The notes under the pieces are model-generated. The model was not told the DNA's origin and searched no databases. It saw nothing but the letters and a program-made list of their open reading frames with translations. DNA of 64,000 bases from an uncultured bacterium (GTDB taxonomy: Bacteria; Bacillota_I; Bacilli_A; RFN20; CAG-826): assembly GCA_949297805.1 (NCBI GenBank), contig CASFTG010000002.1, positions 203,871 through 267,870 on the forward strand, given 5' to 3'. The position numbers and the translations under genes are program-made. Shown here one piece after another: positions 8,596-18,015 of this stretch (position 1 is the first letter of the stretch; each line of letters opens with the position of its first letter).

Positions 8596-10644
8596 TTAGA
8601 TCTTCATCGCCACCTCATAAGCCCGCCAGATGACGGTCCGGAGATTCCCCGGGGCGATGCAATCGCCGACGAGGTGGACGTGGTGGCCGGCTTTAGTTAA
8701 CGGGGCCGGGTTATAGCCGACGGCCGAGATGACCGAATCGGCCGGGACACTCTTCTCCCCTTCCTTAGTCTTGACGACCACTTCCCCATCCTTGATCTCA
8801 GCAATGGTCGATTCAAGGTAGACCGGGACTTCGTGGAGCTGGAAATATTCCCGTAAGTAGGTCGAGTTGGCCATACAGACGCCGCTTTGTTTGATGAGGT
8901 CATCCTTGCCTTCGACGATGAAGGGGTGCTTGCCCGCTAGGGATAGTTCATAAGCGATTTCCGAGCCGGTGAGGCCGCCGCCGATGACGGCGACTTTATC
9001 GCCGACCGGAGTCCCATTAAGGAAGTCGATGGCCTCGATGGCCTTGTCGAATCCTTTGATCGGAAGCTTCTTGGCTTTGGCGCCGGTGGCGATGACCACT
9101 TCATCGGCCCCTAAGGAAGCGAGGTCTTTGACTTCGGTGTTGAGGTGGATCTCGATGCCGAGCTTCTTCATCTGCAATTCGTACCATTTCTCGAGGTCGT
9201 GGAGCTTGCCTTTGAAGGAAGCGGACGAAGCCGGGATGAAGGTCCCGCCGAGATGGTCGCTCTTTTCATAGATGATCGGAGTATGGCCGCGCTTAGCTAA
9301 GACGCGGGCGGTTTCCATCCCGCCGATGCCGCCGCCGACGATGGCGACTTTCTTCGGATGGTTGGTCTTCTCGATGTAATGTTTGGTCGTCTGCATGGTC
9401 TCGGCGTTGACGGCGCAGCGGGCCATATGCAGGGTGTCTTGAAGCGACTGATCGTTGGCCACCCCTTTGTAATGGGCGAAGTTGAAGCAGCCGGCGTGGC
9501 AGCAGATGCAGGGCCGGATGTCTTCCATGTCGTCGTTGAGGATCTTGGTGACCCATTCCTCATCGGCTAAGAACTGGCGGGCGACGCCCATGGCATCGAT
9601 TTTCCCTTCTTTGATCGCTTCGGCGGCCACATAGGGATCCATTCTTCCGGCGGCGACGAGGGGGACATTGACGTGTTTCTTTAGTTCTTCGACTTCGGCG
9701 AGGTTGGTGTTCTCCGGCATATAGATCGGCGGATGGGCCCAATACCAGGCGTCATAGGTGCCATTATCGCAGTTGAGCATATCATAGCCGGCTTCGATGA
9801 GTAACTTAGCGGCCTTGATGGATTCTTCCATGTCGCGGCCGACTTCGGTGTATTCCTCGCCCGGCAAAGCCCCTTGGCGGAACCCTTTGGTTTTGGAGAC
9901 GACCGAATAACGGAGAGAGACCGGGAAGTCTTTGCCACATTTGGCTTTGATGGCTTTGACGATTTCGATTGGGAAGCGGAGCCGGTTTTCTAAGGAACCA
10001 CCGTATTCATCGCTCCGATGGTTGGTGTATTTGAGGGTGAATTGATCGAGGAGGTAGCCTTCGTGGACGGCGTGGATCTCAATCCCATCGACCCCGGCTT
10101 CTTGGCAGAGAGCGGCGACCTGGACGAAGGCGTCGATGTATTTATGGATTTCCTCGACGGTCATAGCCCGGGAGGGGACTTTATCGCTCCATCGATTCGG
10201 AAGGTCGGAAGCCGACATGGTGGCGGCATCGACGTCGAGGAAGGGTTTGAAGAGGGTCCGGAGGACCTTATTGCCATAGATGGTCTCCATCAGGTGATTG
10301 ACCGCCATCGAGCGGCCAAATCCAGCGGTGACTTGGACGAAGAGCTTCGACCCGTATTTATGGATCTCGTCCATAAAGGGCTTCAGCTGCTTATACATCT
10401 TCTTATTGGAATAAAGCCACTGGCCACCCAACGGGTTCTTTAACGGGGCGATGCCCGGCAGGATCAAGCCGACGTTGTTTTTGGCTTTGCCAAGCAGGAA
10501 GTTGGCCGCCTCCTTGTCGAAGTGGGGCCGTTCCATCCAGCCGAAGATCGAAGTCCCGCCCATCGAGGTCATGACGATGCGGTTCTTGATTTCGCAGTTG
10601 CCGATCTTCCAACTGGAGAAGAGGGGTTCAAGTCTTTTGTCCAT
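8596..10644 (-). CDS. NADH:flavin oxidoreductase with Fe-S cluster (2-enoate / 2,4-dienoyl-CoA reductase family)
   Basis: The 682-aa protein joins an old-yellow-enzyme TIM barrel (residues 1-370, FMN; active-site region IEIHAVHEGYLLDQF and NHRSDEYGGSLENR), a 4Fe-4S cysteine set (Cys379, 382, 386 and 410) and a C-terminal FAD/NAD(P) disulfide-reductase-like module (VAIVGGGIGGMETA, VAVIGGGLTGSEIAYEL). Homologues reduce alpha,beta-unsaturated acids, dienoyl-CoA esters or bile-acid intermediates using NAD(P)H in anaerobes. The substrate cannot be read from the sequence. The last cluster cysteine is 24 residues after the third, farther than the usual spacing of about 12. A Shine-Dalgarno site (AAGGAG) precedes the ATG, with TAGAAT further upstream. 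Confidence 0.9.
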   Translation of the reverse strand: MDKRLEPLFSSWKIGNCEIKNRIVMTSMGGTSIFGWMERPHFDKEAANFLLGKAKNNVGLILPGIAPLKNPLGGQWLYSNKKMYKQLKPFMDEIHKYGSKLFVQVTAGFGRSMAVNHLMETIYGNKVLRTLFKPFLDVDAATMSASDLPNRWSDKVPSRAMTVEEIHKYIDAFVQVAALCQEAGVDGIEIHAVHEGYLLDQFTLKYTNHRSDEYGGSLENRLRFPIEIVKAIKAKCGKDFPVSLRYSVVSKTKGFRQGALPGEEYTEVGRDMEESIKAAKLLIEAGYDMLNCDNGTYDAWYWAHPPIYMPENTNLAEVEELKKHVNVPLVAAGRMDPYVAAEAIKEGKIDAMGVARQFLADEEWVTKILNDDMEDIRPCICCHAGCFNFAHYKGVANDQSLQDTLHMARCAVNAETMQTTKHYIEKTNHPKKVAIVGGGIGGMETARVLAKRGHTPIIYEKSDHLGGTFIPASSASFKGKLHDLEKWYELQMKKLGIEIHLNTEVKDLASLGADEVVIATGAKAKKLPIKGFDKAIEAIDFLNGTPVGDKVAVIGGGLTGSEIAYELSLAGKHPFIVEGKDDLIKQSGVCMANSTYLREYFQLHEVPVYLESTIAEIKDGEVVVKTKEGEKSVPADSVISAVGYNPAPLTKAGHHVHLVGDCIAPGNLRTVIWRAYEVAMKI

Positions 10645-10688
10645 AGTAATGGTTCTCCTTGGAAATGTAGAACCATTCTAGCACATCT

Positions 10689-11495
10689 TTAATCGATTAA
10701 TCCGTAATGGCGCATGGCTTTGGCCCAGCCATCGTCGTCGATATCGCTAGTGACGTAATCGGCGACGGCTTTAAGGTCGGAAACGGCGTTGCCCATGGCG
10801 ACGGCGGTCCCGGTGAAGAGGGTCATCTCCATGTCGTTGTTCCCATCGCCTAGACTCATGGCCTCCGAGGCGTCATAGCCATAGTATTCAAGGACCGACA
10901 TGATGCCTTTGGCTTTATCGGAGTCTTTGAGCATGACATCGACCGCGTATTCGTCCCAGCGGGCAAACTTGCAGTCTTCAAGATGGGGAGCTAAAAGCTT
11001 TTCCTCAAATTCATCGCAAAAGGCGATCATTTGGTAAACGATTCGATCGTAATGGTCGGGGAAGGTCCGGGGCTGGGGGAAGCGGGTCCGGTATTTCTCG
11101 TGGGCCGAGATGACCCGTTCGTCGATCATGTTGATGTGGCCTTCGTTTTCCTCAATTAGGGTTAAGCCGAACTTCAGCCGCTTGGCGAACATGATCATCT
11201 TGTCGACCACGGTCGAGGGAATTGGGTAACGGTAAATAATGGAGGAGCCGATGATGGCGTTGCTCCCGTTCATGGTGATGAGCCCATCGGGGGTTACGTA
11301 ATCGAGGACCCCGGATTTCCGAATCAGGTAATAGTTCCTTCCCGAGCAAAGGAAGACTTTGATGTTATTCCGTTGCAAGGCCTTGATGGCCTCGATGGCC
11401 GAAGGCGGAATCCGATGCGTCTTATGGGAGAAAAGGGTCCCGTCGATATCGGTGAAGACGATTTTGACTTTATCCCGGCGGTTGTCGATGCTCAT
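10689..11495 (-). CDS. Cof-type HAD phosphatase
   Basis: The 268-aa Cof/YidA-like HAD hydrolase carries motif I FTDIDGTLF, motif II FLCSGR, a C2B cap in the middle, a Lys before GIMSVLEYYG and motif IV SLGDGNNDMEM. Such enzymes dephosphorylate sugar phosphates, nucleotides or cofactor precursors; the substrate is unknown. GGGAGGG directly precedes the ATG. It has its own upstream TAAAAT, so it need not be co-transcribed with anything. Confidence 0.9.
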   Translation of the reverse strand: MSIDNRRDKVKIVFTDIDGTLFSHKTHRIPPSAIEAIKALQRNNIKVFLCSGRNYYLIRKSGVLDYVTPDGLITMNGSNAIIGSSIIYRYPIPSTVVDKMIMFAKRLKFGLTLIEENEGHINMIDERVISAHEKYRTRFPQPRTFPDHYDRIVYQMIAFCDEFEEKLLAPHLEDCKFARWDEYAVDVMLKDSDKAKGIMSVLEYYGYDASEAMSLGDGNNDMEMTLFTGTAVAMGNAVSDLKAVADYVTSDIDDDGWAKAMRHYGLID

Positions 11496-11566
11496 TTTCC
11501 CTCCCTCTCTAGATTTTATCTAAACCCCTCCATTGGGTAATGGTAAAATCTTTTGCGGTTAATAAT

Positions 11567-11905
11567 ATGCTTTACGTTGAGTTTGACAAGTACGAGCCGT
11601 ATGTGGACCCCCAAAACAAGCTGGTCCACGCCTATTTGGGGAAAGACGGCACCCCCTTTTATGTCGAGCCGGGATTCTATGAAGGCTTAATGGGCTTTAA
11701 GGAGAAACGGGCCGAACGGTTTGCAGAAATCATGGAAGCGATCGATCAGACCATCAACAAGTACCATAAGGTCATCTTCACCGCTGACTTTGAGAATCCC
11801 TGGATTGAACGGGAAGGGTATATTTATCGGGAAATCCACGACTTAACCGATCCTTTGCTTATCTTTGTTGAGGACAAGTCCCGCGGTTCCGATTACGGCG
11901 ATTAA
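11567..11905 (+). CDS. Hypothetical protein, 112 aa
   Basis: The protein is acidic, Tyr/Phe-rich and soluble, with a helical middle (FKEKRAERFAEIMEAIDQT). No family is recognised. ATG 11567 is chosen because an extended -10 box (TGGTAAAAT, ending at 11549) covers the alternative in-frame ATG at 11540; the predicted leader is about 11 nt without a Shine-Dalgarno site. The 3' end overlaps the convergent lgt gene by 47 nt, so the last 15 codons share sequence with lgt. Confidence 0.6.
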   Translation: MLYVEFDKYEPYVDPQNKLVHAYLGKDGTPFYVEPGFYEGLMGFKEKRAERFAEIMEAIDQTINKYHKVIFTADFENPWIEREGYIYREIHDLTDPLLIFVEDKSRGSDYGD

Positions 11906-12626
11906 TTATTAACATCCAGATGAGGACGGCGAGGCCGCTTAAGAACAAGAGGATCGACCAAAACTGGGACGGGGAGATTCCGGGAATGAAGGAACCCCGT
12001 TCATCGCCCCGGAAGAACTCGATGACGAATCGCCATAACCCATAGGAAAGCAGGTAAATGGGGATGGTCAGGTTCGTTTTCTTTTTGAATGCCAGATAGA
12101 CGAGGACGAGGGCTAATAGGAAGAGGAAGATTGCTTCCAGTAGATTGGTCGGGATGACGGCTTGTTCCATCCCTGGGAACTTGATCCCGATCCAGGAATC
12201 GGTTGGGATGCCATAGCAGCAGCCGGCTAAGAAACAGCCAAGACGCCCGCAGGCGTGGGCGCTGGCTAAGCATCCAGGCACGATTGGTAACATCGCCTTT
12301 AAGGTCGCTTTGACCGTTTTTCTTAGGTAGACAGCATAGACAATAGCGAAGAGCAAGAGGGCACAAATCAACCCGCCAAAGAAGGTCATCTTGTTGGACC
12401 AGACGTAACTATTGGGATCATTTAGATAGTCATAGAGATTTTGAAACAAGAGACCGCCGGCAAAACCCGCGGCGACGCTTAGCAATGCCACAATCTCAAT
12501 AATCGAGAGGTCAAGCCGCCGGACCTTTATAACATGGCCAAACCATTCGAAAAGGAGAATGGCGATGACTAAGCCTAAGAAGATGAACAGGCTATAGGAA
12601 TCGAAGATCCAAAGACGGGGGCACAT
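11859..12626 (-). CDS. lgt: Prolipoprotein diacylglyceryl transferase
   Basis: The 255-aa polytopic membrane enzyme carries the Lgt signature HACGRLGCFLAGCCYG and the late RFVIEFFRGDERG block. It transfers diacylglycerol from phosphatidylglycerol to the lipobox cysteine of prolipoproteins. Candidate substrates in this window are the lipoproteins at 34025 and 50797. Its ATG is 7 nt after a TATCAT -10 box on the minus strand, so the message looks leaderless. It is divergent from the CPBP gene across 51 bp. Confidence 0.95.
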   Translation of the reverse strand: MCPRLWIFDSYSLFIFLGLVIAILLFEWFGHVIKVRRLDLSIIEIVALLSVAAGFAGGLLFQNLYDYLNDPNSYVWSNKMTFFGGLICALLLFAIVYAVYLRKTVKATLKAMLPIVPGCLASAHACGRLGCFLAGCCYGIPTDSWIGIKFPGMEQAVIPTNLLEAIFLFLLALVLVYLAFKKKTNLTIPIYLLSYGLWRFVIEFFRGDERGSFIPGISPSQFWSILLFLSGLAVLIWMLIINRRNRNRGTCPQQR

Positions 12627-12633
12627 CGTCTAG

Positions 12634-12671
12634 ATGATACCCTTGCCCGAAACAAAGAAACATAGAAGAAT
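12634..12671. promoter_or_regulatory. Divergent leaderless promoters of lgt and the CPBP gene
   Basis: Minus strand: TATCAT (12639-12634) gives a +1 at 12627, one base before the lgt ATG. Plus strand: TTGCCC (12643-12648), a 17-bp spacer and AAGAAT (12666-12671) give a +1 at 12678, the G of the GTG start. The two promoters are interleaved within 51 bp. Confidence 0.55.
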
Positions 12672-12677
12672 TAGGCC

Positions 12678-13367
12678 GTGCGCACCCGAAGTATCGATTA
12701 TCTGTTGCTGGTCTTAGTTTACGTCATCGTCATCTCGTTGCCGTATTTTTCTTCCTTATCCAGTAACGACACTAAGATCGTTTCGGTAATTTTCCAAGTC
12801 CTTTTTGGAATGGGGGTTTTGGCTTATTGGGGGCCGCGGTTTAATAAGCCAAGGCTTTCTCATCGGGTGTTGCCTTTGTTTCTTTTCGCTTTCTTGAATA
12901 TGACGGTCATCGCCATCCAAGGGGTTAATATTCAAGCGGACTATATGGCTTTGATTCAGACGGGTTTTCTTACGCTTGGTACCGTTTTTGCGGAGGAATT
13001 GTTGTTTCGACAGCTTTTTGCTACGTTTTTCGATAAAGGAAAAAGATGGACTAATTTGTTCTTGTCCTCGCTGCTCTTTGCTTTGCCGCATGCCATATCC
13101 TTCCTCGGTTCGCCAAGCCTTGGGGGATTGTTGAGCATCGGCTATACCTTTGTCTTGGGATTGGGCCTCTGGATCATCTATGAATCCGGGTTTGGGTTCC
13201 TAGGTTCATTCCTGCTGCATCTCTTATTCAACCTCTTGATGGGCGACGTCTTTGCTTATTTGGGCGGCGTTAATTCCGGACTCGCCTTCTATTTGGTCAA
13301 TCTAATTGGCGGTATGGGCTTGCTCGTCTATGGTTTGTTTGTCTATTGGAAGCCAAAAAAGTTTTGA
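12678..13367 (+). CDS. CPBP-family intramembrane metalloprotease
   Basis: The 229-aa membrane protein has about seven hydrophobic segments. The CPBP (Abi/RCE1-like) motifs are present: motif 1 EELLFRQLF with the Glu-Glu pair and the Arg, motif 2 LLFALPHAISF, and motif 3 FLLHLLFNLL. Family members are prenyl-protein-type proteases or bacteriocin self-immunity proteins; nothing nearby suggests a bacteriocin. The GTG start follows a TTGCCC-17-AAGAAT promoter with +1 on the G of GTG. Confidence 0.85.
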   Translation: MRTRSIDYLLLVLVYVIVISLPYFSSLSSNDTKIVSVIFQVLFGMGVLAYWGPRFNKPRLSHRVLPLFLFAFLNMTVIAIQGVNIQADYMALIQTGFLTLGTVFAEELLFRQLFATFFDKGKRWTNLFLSSLLFALPHAISFLGSPSLGGLLSIGYTFVLGLGLWIIYESGFGFLGSFLLHLLFNLLMGDVFAYLGGVNSGLAFYLVNLIGGMGLLVYGLFVYWKPKKF

Positions 13368-13384
13368 TTAACAGCCGTTTTTGA

Positions 13385-13413
13385 TTGTTTCTCTTGCCTA
13401 AGGCCATTAGAAT
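13385..13413 (+). promoter_or_regulatory. Promoter of the SWIM/SNF2 operon, leaderless
   Basis: TTGTTT (13385-13390), a 17-bp spacer and TAGAAT (13408-13413) predict a +1 at 13420, two bases before ATG 13422. No Shine-Dalgarno site fits in between. Confidence 0.6.
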
Positions 13414-13421
13414 TGCCATTG

Positions 13422-14855
13422 ATGAGTTATTTTGTCAAAAATTCTGGTCTTTTCTCCCAAACCATCCTCGCCCGCGGACAAGCCTATTTTCAATCGGGAA
13501 AGGTGGTGAACTTGACCCGAAGCGCCAATATGGTCGTGGCCGAGGTTAGAGGGAGCCGACGCTATACGGTTCAATGCGTTTTCGACGGGGAAAAGCTTAA
13601 GTCCTATCATTGCAATTGCCCTTATGATTTTGGTGGCCCTTGCAAGCATGTGGCGGCCGTCCTTTTTGCCTTGGACCAACATCCGTTCAAGGAACAAAGC
13701 CCTATTGAATCGGTCAAGCCCGGAACTGGTCTCTCTTATCATCTTGACCAAGCGAAAAACATGATCCGGGGGATGTACTTGTCTCGCACTCAGCGAAGCC
13801 TCTTGTCCGAATATGGATATTTTGCTAGTGACCCGATTATGGTTAAGGACTTTTGGGTCTTCGCCTTTGGGGAGGTGCTTGGCGGCGGATCTTATGCCGT
13901 TCGGCGTCTTTTGACCAATTTCACTGATTTGGTCGGGTTGCTTAAACCGGAGGAATCGTTATTGGTCGAGGCGATGGGCAAAGCCTTCGAACTCCATCGG
14001 GGCGGGCTTGATTCCTTTAAGGTCCTCGATTTGCTTTCCTCCTCGGGGAAGCGATGCAACCTCCCGTTGCAGAAGGCTTTAGTGGCCCTGCCTTTAACCA
14101 TTTTTCGGGTTTCGAGCTATGACCCGGGGCTTTCGGCTAACGTCATCGATTCGTTGATTCCCGAGATTTATCCCCTGATGGTCGTCTTATTTCCCTCCGC
14201 CAAAGAGAAATTGCTCGATTCGGCGATGGATCAAGTCGATTCCGAGACTTTCGTCCGGATGTTCCTCTTCTATGTCCAATCCGGCGCCTTCGAGCCCCGT
14301 TTTCTCCGTTATCTGCAAGCGCTTGACGTCGACTTGTCCGCCATCTATTCGGCGATGTTTGACCTTTGCTACAAGGCCCGTTCCTTATCTTATTATCTCG
14401 AGATTCGCGATTATATCCCTGATGGGATGTGCCGGGGGAAAATCATTGAGAACCTCCCGAAGCTTCATCCGGAAATCATTCCTTATGCCCGGGTTCGGGA
14501 AGGACTTCCTTTGACCACCCCGATCAGCAAGCTCAATGACTTGGAGAATTTATTGCTGGTCTACCATTATTTCCCTAAAAACGATTTGCCGGCAGTCGAT
14601 AAGAAGGTCCAAACCAAATTCGAGCAATTGCTGAAACGCTCGAAAGCCAGCCCGGAGTTGACCGAAGCCTTGATGATGCTGACCGACCTTCAATGGCCGT
14701 ATCTATCGAAATACCTTTCCGACGAAAGACTTTTAAGCAAACGCGGTCAAGGCTGCTTACTCGACCAAGCCCTATCTTATGCTTATGTCAAAACCGGCCG
14801 CCCGGAAGCCTTGGGGTTAAAACGAATCGTGTTGGAGGGTCAAGATGCTCATTAA
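13422..14855 (+). CDS. SWIM zinc-finger protein
   Basis: The 477-aa protein has one recognisable domain, an N-terminal SWIM finger (about residues 45-85): CNCPYDFGGPCKHVAAVLFAL, with the CxCx(n)CxH zinc ligands. The rest is helical and Leu-rich and was not assigned. SWIM domains bind DNA or protein and commonly occur inside bacterial SNF2 ATPases; here the finger is on its own polypeptide immediately before the ATPase. The genes overlap by 11 nt, so the products are probably partners. Start 13422 is chosen from the promoter position. Confidence 0.85.
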   Translation: MSYFVKNSGLFSQTILARGQAYFQSGKVVNLTRSANMVVAEVRGSRRYTVQCVFDGEKLKSYHCNCPYDFGGPCKHVAAVLFALDQHPFKEQSPIESVKPGTGLSYHLDQAKNMIRGMYLSRTQRSLLSEYGYFASDPIMVKDFWVFAFGEVLGGGSYAVRRLLTNFTDLVGLLKPEESLLVEAMGKAFELHRGGLDSFKVLDLLSSSGKRCNLPLQKALVALPLTIFRVSSYDPGLSANVIDSLIPEIYPLMVVLFPSAKEKLLDSAMDQVDSETFVRMFLFYVQSGAFEPRFLRYLQALDVDLSAIYSAMFDLCYKARSLSYYLEIRDYIPDGMCRGKIIENLPKLHPEIIPYARVREGLPLTTPISKLNDLENLLLVYHYFPKNDLPAVDKKVQTKFEQLLKRSKASPELTEALMMLTDLQWPYLSKYLSDERLLSKRGQGCLLDQALSYAYVKTGRPEALGLKRIVLEGQDAH

Positions 14856-17800
14856 AAGCCGCGACGTTCAATTTGACTTAGGCGATAACCGGGTTTTGGC
14901 CGCCTTGAAATACGGCTATTACGATATCTATTACCGGTTCGACCCAGACTTAGAGATGATTTATTACTATGCCGTCCTGCAGGAAGGGCACGAGGGATTG
15001 CCGAAGGCCTTGTCCTTTGCTGCCGATTTCTTTGGGGTCAAGGACACCGGACTAACCCCTCTTTATTTCGATTCCCGGGCTTTCGTCAAGTTCCTCTACG
15101 AGAATGAGCAGTCCCTTACCCAAGGCGAACTTGCTGCCCGTTATGGCGATGATTACCCGACCCTTGTTTCCTTACAGCAATGTGACTCTGACCATTATTA
15201 CATTCGTCAGCAAACCCGGAAGGCCTTCTTCGACTTGTTTAAGGAAGAGCCGATTAAGAAAGAGAATCCCGATATCGCCCCTTTGGCTTCGGCCAATCAG
15301 ACCCTGGAGGTGGAAATCGATTGGAATCGAAACGGCTATGATTCCCATCCGGTGTTCTTCAAGGTCAATTCCGGGGCTAAATCCATTTCGATTCCTAATT
15401 CTCGGTCTTTCTTAAGTGCCTTCATCGAAGGGAAAAGCTGCGCGGTCCGGAAAACCACCATCCCGATGGGACGGAATGATTTCCAGTCACCGTATGATGA
15501 AGTGTTGGATTTTGTCTCCAAGGCCATGGTCTCCCGTCCCCGTTCCCCTTATGAAGAGGATAATTTCGTCCGCTTGACCGATGAGCAGGCCACGGAGGTG
15601 GCCTCGATCCTCCAAGGCCATCAGCTCACCATCTGCGGTCGTTCTTTCATTGTCCCTGAGCCAACCCATGGGTCGATCATGATGGAAGATGATGGGACCA
15701 TGTTAACCGATCCGAAGGTTCCGACTAAGCCGGATCAAACCCTTTTCGCGGGAATCAAAGGCAATCGGACCTTATGGGTCCCGATCGAAGGGGAGATTTT
15801 ATATCTGGAGTTCGATAACCAGATGATGGCCAAGGCCTATTACTTCCTCCAAATCAACGGGATGCAGGCCTATGCCGACGTTAAAGACCTCTTCGCCAAA
15901 AGGGTCCTGCCCAAGGCGGGGGCGGGTTTTCTTTCTCCTTCATCCAAACGGAATCGACTCCGGATAGAAGTCTATATTGGCTGGACCCCGAAGGAGACGG
16001 TCGAGTTCCATACCGTTTATAAACTAAACGGGGAGGAAGTGGCCCAAGAAGAGTTCGTCAAAGATGACATCGGGCAGGGGCTTTATACCAGCTTTAGCGA
16101 GATCCTAAAATCCGTTGGGGGAATCGAGGAGGGCGAACTAACTAACCAGTCCTCAATCCTTTTCTTCCTTGGGGCCGACTTGTCCAAACTAAAGGAGACG
16201 GCCAAGGTCTATATCGATTCGCGGTTAGCCAAACTCCAAACCAAGAAGGTTGGGAAAATCAAGATCAATTCCAACTTTGCGACTGATTGGTGTGAGGTTT
16301 CCTTATCCTCCGATTCCTATACTCCGGAAGAATTGGCCCAACTGATCGCCGCTTACCGGGAGAAGCGGAAGTTCGTGGTCTTAGGCGATGACGTTATTCT
16401 CCTCGATGACGACCAAGCCATTGAAGTAGCAGCCCGGGCCAGCGAGGAGTTCCGTTTAGGAAAAGAGTTGAAGAACGAGAAGCTGCCTTTATACGATGCC
16501 TTCGCCTTATCCTCCTACCAATCGGATTTGGTCGAGGTCAATTATTCCGACAAGCTCCAAGAGGCCATCAAGGCCATCCGGGATTTCCAAGACAAAGAAG
16601 TCCATTTGAAGGAATCGATCGCCCGGAACCTCCGTCCTTATCAACTAGAGGCGGTCAAATGGCTCAGCGTCCTCTCCGAATATGGCCTATTTGGCATCTT
16701 GGCCGATGATATGGGCTTAGGCAAAACCTTGGAGATGATCGCCTTCCTCTCGACTCTGCCTGACGATGGCCCGACTTTGGTTATCTGCCCGAAGAGTCTG
16801 ACTTATAACTGGGCTGAAGAGATCAAGAAATGGTTCCCCGAGCGGAAAAGCCACGTCATCGAAGGGACGAAGGCCGAACGGACCAAACTCATCGCTTCGA
16901 TAAAAGGGAAGGATGTCTACATGGTGTCCTATGATTCGTTCAGGAATGATGTTGACCTATATCAGGAAAAGCAATTCGGTCTTTTAATCCTCGATGAGGC
17001 CCAGTTCATCAAGAATAGCAGTGCCGCCAAGTCGAAGGCGGTCAAGCAGGTGAATGCTAAACGGCGCTTCGCCCTGACCGGGACCCCGATTGAGAACTCC
17101 CTAAACGATATGTGGTCGATTTTCGACTTCTTAATGCCGGGTTATCTTCTAAGCGAATCCGATTTCAATTCGGTCTACGTTGGGAATGACAATCCCGAAT
17201 TCCAAAAACGGCTCGAACTCAAAGTCCGCCCCTTCATCCTCCGGCGAACCAAGGAAGAGGTTTTAACTTCCTTGCCCCCGAAGACGACTTCAATCTTCAA
17301 AGTCAGCTTGGACTCTGACCAACGGGCTTTATACGAATCCTATATGGCCAAGGCGAGGGAAGAGTATCACGGCGGCGAACTGATGAAGTTCATGGGAATG
17401 CTCACCAAGATACGTGAGATTTGCGTTGATCCCTCCACTTTCCTTGAAGATTATGATGAGGTCCCTTCCAAGTTGGCGGCCGCGGAAATCATGGTCGCTG
17501 ACTCGGTTAAGTCCGGGCACCGGATCCTTATCTTCTCCTCCTTCGTGAGGGTGTTGGAGCACTTCCGCTCGATGCTCGAGGATATGGGCATCAAATCCTA
17601 TATGATCAGTGGGGCGACCAAAGCCAGCGACCGGGTGGCGATGGCCAAGCAATTCAACGATGATCCGACCATCGCCGTCATGCTGGTCTCGCTTAAAGCC
17701 GGGGGGACGGGGCTTAATCTCCAAGGGGCTGATACCGTCCTTCATCTCGATCCTTGGTGGAACTTAGCGGCCGAAGATCAGGCTACTGACCGGGCTTATC

Positions 17801-17976
17801 GGATTGGTCAGATCCGCCCCGTCAGCGTCTACAAGTTCATCTGCGCCGACACGGTTGAGGAGAAGATCGTCGAGTTGCAGAATAGCAAGAAAGGCTTATT
17901 CGATGCCTTTGTTAAGTCTGGGTCCGAAGGAATATCCTCCCTCTCGGAAGAGGACATCAAGTTCTTGTTAAGTTAA
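14845..17976 (+). CDS. SNF2-family DNA-dependent ATPase
   Basis: The 1043-aa protein has a large N-terminal part (1-580) resembling the SNF2-associated region of Firmicute homologues, then SNF2_N (about 595-850: DDMGLGKTLEMIAFL Walker A, LILDEAQFIKN Walker B, LTGTPIENSLNDMWSI) and Helicase_C (about 870-1020: LVSLKAGGTGLNLQGA, DRAYRIGQ). Such enzymes use ATP to translocate on double-stranded DNA and displace proteins such as stalled RNA polymerase. The bacterial role is uncertain. A SWIM protein gene overlaps its 5' end, and a terminator follows it. Confidence 0.92.
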   Translation: MLIKSRDVQFDLGDNRVLAALKYGYYDIYYRFDPDLEMIYYYAVLQEGHEGLPKALSFAADFFGVKDTGLTPLYFDSRAFVKFLYENEQSLTQGELAARYGDDYPTLVSLQQCDSDHYYIRQQTRKAFFDLFKEEPIKKENPDIAPLASANQTLEVEIDWNRNGYDSHPVFFKVNSGAKSISIPNSRSFLSAFIEGKSCAVRKTTIPMGRNDFQSPYDEVLDFVSKAMVSRPRSPYEEDNFVRLTDEQATEVASILQGHQLTICGRSFIVPEPTHGSIMMEDDGTMLTDPKVPTKPDQTLFAGIKGNRTLWVPIEGEILYLEFDNQMMAKAYYFLQINGMQAYADVKDLFAKRVLPKAGAGFLSPSSKRNRLRIEVYIGWTPKETVEFHTVYKLNGEEVAQEEFVKDDIGQGLYTSFSEILKSVGGIEEGELTNQSSILFFLGADLSKLKETAKVYIDSRLAKLQTKKVGKIKINSNFATDWCEVSLSSDSYTPEELAQLIAAYREKRKFVVLGDDVILLDDDQAIEVAARASEEFRLGKELKNEKLPLYDAFALSSYQSDLVEVNYSDKLQEAIKAIRDFQDKEVHLKESIARNLRPYQLEAVKWLSVLSEYGLFGILADDMGLGKTLEMIAFLSTLPDDGPTLVICPKSLTYNWAEEIKKWFPERKSHVIEGTKAERTKLIASIKGKDVYMVSYDSFRNDVDLYQEKQFGLLILDEAQFIKNSSAAKSKAVKQVNAKRRFALTGTPIENSLNDMWSIFDFLMPGYLLSESDFNSVYVGNDNPEFQKRLELKVRPFILRRTKEEVLTSLPPKTTSIFKVSLDSDQRALYESYMAKAREEYHGGELMKFMGMLTKIREICVDPSTFLEDYDEVPSKLAAAEIMVADSVKSGHRILIFSSFVRVLEHFRSMLEDMGIKSYMISGATKASDRVAMAKQFNDDPTIAVMLVSLKAGGTGLNLQGADTVLHLDPWWNLAAEDQATDRAYRIGQIRPVSVYKFICADTVEEKIVELQNSKKGLFDAFVKSGSEGISSLSEEDIKFLLS

Positions 17977-17982
17977 AGGAAA

Positions 17983-18010
17983 GGGCCGCCGGAGCGGCCC
18001 ATTTCTTTAC
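17983..18010. terminator. Intrinsic terminator between convergent genes
   Basis: GGGCCGC and GCGGCCC form a perfect 7-bp GC stem with a CGGA loop, followed by ATTTCTTT. It ends the SNF2 transcript and perhaps also the opposing membrane-protein transcript. Confidence 0.75.
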
Positions 18011-18015
18011 CATTA

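Noticed and set aside
10018..10443. Plus-strand open frame (141 codons) opposite the reductase gene
   Set aside because: It lies wholly inside the old-yellow-enzyme barrel coding region on the other strand and has no motif; a codon-bias shadow.
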